From Noviherbaspirillum malthae (GTDB lineage: Bacteria > Pseudomonadota > Gammaproteobacteria > Burkholderiales > Burkholderiaceae_D): a stretch of DNA of 64,000 nucleotides. The position numbers and the translations under genes were made by a program. The stretch spans positions 1 through 64,000 of the forward strand of contig NZ_JACYXF010000017.1 in NCBI RefSeq assembly GCF_015352985.1. The letters run 5' to 3'. Position 1 is the first letter of the stretch. Each line of letters opens with the position of its first letter. The notes beneath the pieces were generated by a model. That model did not search any database. It saw nothing but the letters and a program-made list of their open reading frames with translations, and was not told the DNA's origin. Positions 61,007 through 64,000 of the stretch are shown here, one piece after another.

Positions 61007-61720
61007 ATGAAAAGCACGCAGCAGCACAATAAGGCATCGTTGCATGCCCCAAACGACGGCAGATGCAGTCGAAAGCACGCCGGCGTCCTGCCCCCCAAAA
61101 CCTTGCACAACATGCGAGAGGCGCGAGACCTACTCGCGGAACTGACCGGCAGGCGCGTATTACTCATCGGCGATCCAGACGACTTGCCGTGCCCTGAGGG
61201 TGCAATCACACGCGGTCCGCAGGTGATCGAGCTCCCGATTCGTCGGCATGCAGACCCGCAGGCGGCAGCTGAAGCGGCAGGGCACATTATCAATGGGTTG
61301 AAGGCTCTGGTCGCAGCGGAGATGCCAAACATCCTGCAAGGCGGCAGCAAGACGAGATTGCGGCTCAGTGTCGAAGGTTTCGCAGACGAACAGTATCTGT
61401 TTGCTAACGGGGAGGTGCGAGCCTGGGCCCGCACGGTATTCATTCTGTACGTTCCTCAGGCGATCGCCTTGCTGGATGAAGTGAGCTATGAGTTCATCTC
61501 GACCTGTTGCAACCGTGTCAAATCCGTCCAGGAAATCGGCGACTTGCCTGGCAAGCCCTGTTACATAACGGTCGAGCCGCTGCCCGAATGGACAATTGCC
61601 TGCTATTTGAGCGGGATTGATGCGAATCTGAAGATGCCATGGTGGTTAGATCCAAGCCTGAGCGATGACGAGCTTGCGGCCCGCCTGTCCTCGCCGGCAC
61701 GAGAAGTGGCAGGCCATTAG
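61007..61720 (+). CDS. Hypothetical protein, 237 aa
   Basis: It begins MKSTQQHNKASLHAPNDGRC with GAGAG upstream. A basic tail of 30 residues is followed by an ordered alpha/beta region (ELTGRRVLLIGDPDDLPCPE, then PQVIELPIRRHADPQAAAEA) and a C-terminal part with TVEPLPEWTIACYLSGIDAN. No family recognised, and no catalytic motif or membrane segment. It converges on the ubiquitin-like operon, separated by a strong hairpin. Confidence 0.6.
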   Translation: MKSTQQHNKASLHAPNDGRCSRKHAGVLPPKTLHNMREARDLLAELTGRRVLLIGDPDDLPCPEGAITRGPQVIELPIRRHADPQAAAEAAGHIINGLKALVAAEMPNILQGGSKTRLRLSVEGFADEQYLFANGEVRAWARTVFILYVPQAIALLDEVSYEFISTCCNRVKSVQEIGDLPGKPCYITVEPLPEWTIACYLSGIDANLKMPWWLDPSLSDDELAARLSSPAREVAGH

Positions 61721-61723
61721 TAG

Positions 61724-61772
61724 TTGCTGCATGCCGGGATCGGGCTAGGCACCCGGTCCCGGCATACAGCAA
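61724..61772. terminator. Large hairpin between convergent genes
   Basis: TTGCTG and ATGCCGGGA on the left pair with TCCCGGCAT and CAGCAA on the right, with an inner CGGG/CCCG and a 7-base loop, giving about 20 pairs with two mismatches. It starts three bases after the stop of the 237-aa gene. There is no T tract, so it may act through structure, or protect the 3' ends of both transcripts. Confidence 0.5.
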
Positions 61773-61974
61773 TCGACCGTGGACAGGGCTAGTGTATGAA
61801 AGGGCCAGTCGATCCTCTATTCTTTTGACAGGATTCTGGCGCTACTGTGCCAGCACCTCTTGTCTGGGCCAGCGATTAGCTGGACGGCTCTGCCATCGGA
61901 TCTCTCGATGCAATTAACCTGGCCAGCATCGACAGGCTAAGCAAGGCCGGGAGACCACAATTCGTGTCGCCCGG

Positions 61975-62805
61975 TCAGCAGGCAGTGGGATCAAAATTCA
62001 AACTGGTTACGGAAAAAAACGGATCTCCAATTTCCCCTTCACCGGAGTAGTGAGGACAAGGCACATCCTTGAGAAATTGCAGGCGCGCTCCAGGGCGCGT
62101 GATATGACGGTTCCCGTCGTACTGGATAAGTGAAGGCAGCGGCAAGTCCGAGTTCCACGGCAGCAGAAGCGAAACGGCGTGGCCGACAGCGATGGAAGCC
62201 AAGACGCCGTTTGGCCAAATCACTTGTGGCTTGCCGCCAGCCGCGCCATAGTTTTGTTGTTCTTGTTTCAATCGCTCAGTTGTCAAAATCCCGTTACACC
62301 ACAAGCAATGCCCACCAGGCATGGAGAGTGCAACCTGACCTGATATGCCGAAACCATTCGCTACGCAGTGCACGTCCATGCCGATGTCGATATATGGAAT
62401 CATAAAACGCCTGCAGAACTTCTCGAGTTCGTCGCGGGCGGTGAAGCTGTCTACGCATCCGATTACGATATCGCACGTCCTCAACAAGTCTCCACTTTCT
62501 TGCCAACGTCCAGCGATCTCGACGCGGGCTTCCGGATTTATTCGTAGAATCAGGTCGCGTATCACGTGGGGCTTTGGGCGTCGTAAGCGGGCATCACCAG
62601 GACAACTGCCGACCATGCGATTGAGGTTGGGGTCTTCAACATGATCAAAATCTGCAGCAACAATATTGCCGACGCCAGTATGAGCCAATTGTTGCGCCAC
62701 ATGCGAACCGCCGCCACAAAGACCGACAATACCGATCCTGCTACTGGCTAGCACTTCTTGGCTCTTGTCACCCAAAAAATCTTGGCGGGAATGTCGAATA
62801 CTCAT
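61975..62805 (-). CDS. E1-like (ThiF-family) activating enzyme of a ubiquitin-like operon
   Basis: The ATP-binding Rossmann motif is IGIVGLCGGGSHVAQQLAHT, followed by the acidic strand VAADFDHVEDPNLNR and RPKPHVIRDLILRINPEARV, all typical of ThiF/E1 adenylation domains. A cysteine pair CLWCNG lies near residue 168. It should adenylate the C-terminal glycine of the ubiquitin-like protein encoded three genes upstream and pass it to a cysteine. At 276 aa it is a compact single-domain E1. It overlaps the JAB gene by 4 bases and is the last gene of the operon. Confidence 0.8.
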   Translation of the reverse strand: MSIRHSRQDFLGDKSQEVLASSRIGIVGLCGGGSHVAQQLAHTGVGNIVAADFDHVEDPNLNRMVGSCPGDARLRRPKPHVIRDLILRINPEARVEIAGRWQESGDLLRTCDIVIGCVDSFTARDELEKFCRRFMIPYIDIGMDVHCVANGFGISGQVALSMPGGHCLWCNGILTTERLKQEQQNYGAAGGKPQVIWPNGVLASIAVGHAVSLLLPWNSDLPLPSLIQYDGNRHITRPGARLQFLKDVPCPHYSGEGEIGDPFFSVTSLNFDPTAC

Positions 62806-63311
62806 GCGATTGCTCTCAATCCGGGTACTTGGGGGCCAACAACAACAAAGCCGTCAATCTCAATTGGGGGCTTATCACGATGCAGCCAGCACAACCCGGC
62901 CATCGAGTCATGGCTTAGGACAATTACCCCGTGGGGTAAAAAAGGGCGAACCTTGAAAAAGTCGGGAACAAACTTCGCATTTTCATGACGGTCAATGCGG
63001 CTGAACCTTGGCTTTCCGGAGTGCTCATGACGATGAACATGAAACATTGCGACATTCCGGTTATAGGCGATCTCCAACGCCGAGCGGATCGCGTTGGAGT
63101 TCATCATGGCCCCGACACGCGGGTCGTCGACATAGTCCTGGTCCATAACGGGATGGTAGGTATCGCCCAAAAGCAAAAGGCCATTCGCACCAAAACTCGA
63201 CGCGCCACAGGCGATAAATCCCACTCGCTCGGCCGCGAAGTCGTGCGGCCTTGAAAGATCCCGATGAATTTCGTTCGACAGCCCTTGCGTCATCTTGAAC
63301 GTGATTTTCAT
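62802..63311 (-). CDS. JAB/MPN-fold isopeptidase of a ubiquitin-like operon
   Basis: The JAMM metal site is readable as E in AAERVGFIACG, then FHVHRHEHSGKPRFSRIDRH (H-x-H...S-x-x-D). JAB peptidases trim or remove ubiquitin-like proteins. The spacing between H-x-H and S-x-x-D is a little longer than in the canonical motif. I take the ATG at 63311 because it overlaps the preceding TGA as ATGA; a longer frame to 63392 overlaps the E2 gene and is unlikely. 169 aa. Confidence 0.8.
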   Translation of the reverse strand: MKITFKMTQGLSNEIHRDLSRPHDFAAERVGFIACGASSFGANGLLLLGDTYHPVMDQDYVDDPRVGAMMNSNAIRSALEIAYNRNVAMFHVHRHEHSGKPRFSRIDRHENAKFVPDFFKVRPFLPHGVIVLSHDSMAGLCWLHRDKPPIEIDGFVVVGPQVPGLRAIA

Positions 63312-63640
63312 CGGAGGGCTCCCAGGTGTGCAGAAAGAATCTTCATTGGCGATAAACTGGAGGGAACGTTGTTCCATGACCAGGTATGCCACGTCCGGCC
63401 CAGGATGTTATGTACGGTCCAGTTCTGGCCACGTTGCGGAATCGGCTCGGCCAGGAAGAGACGGGTGGTGTAGCCGACATGCTGAACCGGACAGAGCAAC
63501 GCATCGAGAACGCGCTCCTCGTCTCCGACAGCGATCTTCAACCCCGGCAGAAAGATATAGTCGATGCCGCTGTCGGGCATCACCCGCGGCGCCGAGACCA
63601 GCGCCGCGAGTTCCGCGAGAGAGTCATGACCGATGCTCAC
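63308..63640 (-). CDS. E2-like protein (prokaryotic E2 family E) of a ubiquitin-like operon
   Basis: The pattern DSGIDYIFLPGLKI, LLCPVQHVGYTTRLFL, then GQNWTVHNILGRTWHTWSWN, resembles the prokaryotic E2 family E, which ends in the conserved W-H-x-W-S-W segment. It should carry the activated ubiquitin-like protein. Its only cysteine is C50; whether that is the catalytic thiol is uncertain, because it does not sit in a classical HPN-x(n)-C context. 110 aa. Overlaps of 4 bases occur at both ends. Confidence 0.65.
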   Translation of the reverse strand: MSIGHDSLAELAALVSAPRVMPDSGIDYIFLPGLKIAVGDEERVLDALLCPVQHVGYTTRLFLAEPIPQRGQNWTVHNILGRTWHTWSWNNVPSSLSPMKILSAHLGALR

Positions 63641-63909
63641 GACGATCCTCCACAGCGTACATGGGAAAGGAATTCCTCGTGGCCATGTACCTTATAGGTG
63701 TCTTCATCGGCGAGCGGATGGAATTTACCTCCCTTAACCAATTCCAGCTCGTAATCAAGCGGTACCCCCAGCAAGCTCTTCAGCGCTGCAACGTTATAGG
63801 TGTCCGCCGCGATTTCGCGTGGGTCGCCATCAATCTTTACTTCGACAAAGCGGGGCTTTTTGTCATGAATCGTCACTTGGTCTTCGCGGTCAGGTGTCGC
63901 TTGTTGCAT
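63637..63909 (-). CDS. Ubiquitin-like protein (multiubiquitin family), 90 aa
   Basis: A short polar tail (MQQATPDREDQVTIHDKKPR) leads to one beta-grasp-like domain: FVEVKIDGDPREIAADTYNV, LKSLLGVPLDYELELVKGGK and EFLSHVRCGGSS. The end RCGGSS has the diglycine of ubiquitin followed by two serines, so the JAB peptidase encoded downstream could remove SS to expose GG for activation. AAAGG precedes the ATG. The stop overlaps the E2-like gene. This is the first gene of the four-gene operon. Confidence 0.75.
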   Translation of the reverse strand: MQQATPDREDQVTIHDKKPRFVEVKIDGDPREIAADTYNVAALKSLLGVPLDYELELVKGGKFHPLADEDTYKVHGHEEFLSHVRCGGSS

Positions 63910-63944
63910 CTTGTTGCCTTTCTTTCAATGCATTGGTTAACGCG

Positions 63945-64000
63945 TCAATATCGAATACCAAGTGCGGCGCTGCTGGATTTCGCAATGGCAATCAAATGAT
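63945..64000 (-). CDS. Possible C-terminal end of an upstream gene at the window edge
   Basis: A reverse-strand frame open to the window edge reads HLIAIAKSSSAALGIRY then TGA. A second frame (63991-63890, 33 codons from a TTG) reads LVFDIDALTNALKERQQDAT and overlaps the start of the ubiquitin-like gene. One of the two is likely real coding sequence of the same operon; the window ends too soon to decide. Confidence 0.3.
   Translation of the reverse strand, partial: HLIAIAKSSSAALGIRY

Noticed and set aside
60976-61443. 155-codon reverse frame
   Set aside because: Antisense to the forward 237-aa gene, which has the better ribosome-binding site and composition.
63295-63999. 234-codon forward frame at the right edge
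   Set aside because: It runs antisense to three tightly overlapping genes of the ubiquitin-like operon and has arginine-rich, shadow-like composition.
1-64000. CRISPR arrays
   Set aside because: No regularly spaced direct repeats were seen; the only tandem repeats are the 60-bp IS duplication and the transposon end sites.

Overview
The window reads as DNA from a betaproteobacterium of the order Burkholderiales. The imuA-imuB-dnaE2 mutagenesis cassette, HU, KfrA, DsbD/DsbG and QseB/QseC-type proteins all have that flavour. KfrA, a tyrosine recombinase, ribbon-helix-helix proteins and many insertion-sequence scraps suggest a large plasmid, or a genomic island with plasmid ancestry, rather than core chromosome. 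I cannot name the species.

Layout. 1-2.7 kb is insertion-sequence debris: the first codons of an IS630-type transposase, an intact IS1111-group IS110 element that has split a small gene in two, and an IS6 transposase fragment. 3.2-5.4 kb holds unrecognised genes. 5.8-14.1 kb is an accessory block resembling a defence island: an Abi-C protein with an unknown partner, a translationally coupled pair made of a GHKL-type ATPase and a 752-residue protein with possible phosphoribosyltransferase-like segments, and a phospholipase-D-fold protein. 14.1-21.4 kb is plasmid-like: kfrA with a perfect palindromic operator, a tyrosine recombinase, small ribbon-helix-helix proteins and gene relics.

21460-45294 is one complete Tn7-like transposon of 23,835 bp. 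It has matching 18-bp inverted ends, repeated TnsB-type sites inside both ends, a 5-bp duplication (AATAT) on each side and tnsA-tnsB-tnsC-tniQ at the left. Its cargo is a reduced-sulfur module. One operon carries a BigR-type regulator, a split YeeE/YedE permease, a TauE/SafE exporter and a persulfide dioxygenase. A divergent operon carries a solute-binding protein, a TsdA-like dihaem cytochrome, small membrane proteins, a second persulfide dioxygenase, a DUF442 protein, an ICMT-like protein and a DUF2243 protein. A QseB/QseC-type two-component pair follows, then a thiol-disulfide set (TlpA-like, lipoamide-dehydrogenase-like, DsrE-like, DsbD, DsbG). I infer that the cargo imports, oxidises and detoxifies sulfane sulfur or thiosulfate and supplies periplasmic thiol reductant.

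The transposon sits just upstream of imuA-imuB-dnaE2 (45.4-50.8 kb), which has a LexA-like box. A PACE-type efflux protein, a Lon-like AAA ATPase and HU follow. The right end holds two more candidate defence loci. One is an overlapping operon of ribbon-helix-helix protein, SF1 helicase-nuclease fusion and J-domain protein (54.4-59.7 kb). The other is a four-gene ubiquitin-like conjugation operon (ubiquitin-like protein, E2-like, JAB peptidase, E1-like; 62.0-63.9 kb) in which every junction overlaps by 4 nt.

The strongest candidates for new biology are the GHKL ATPase pair, the helicase-nuclease/J-domain operon, the ubiquitin-like operon and the sulfur-cargo Tn7-like transposon. All functional statements come from reading motifs by eye; no database search was possible.
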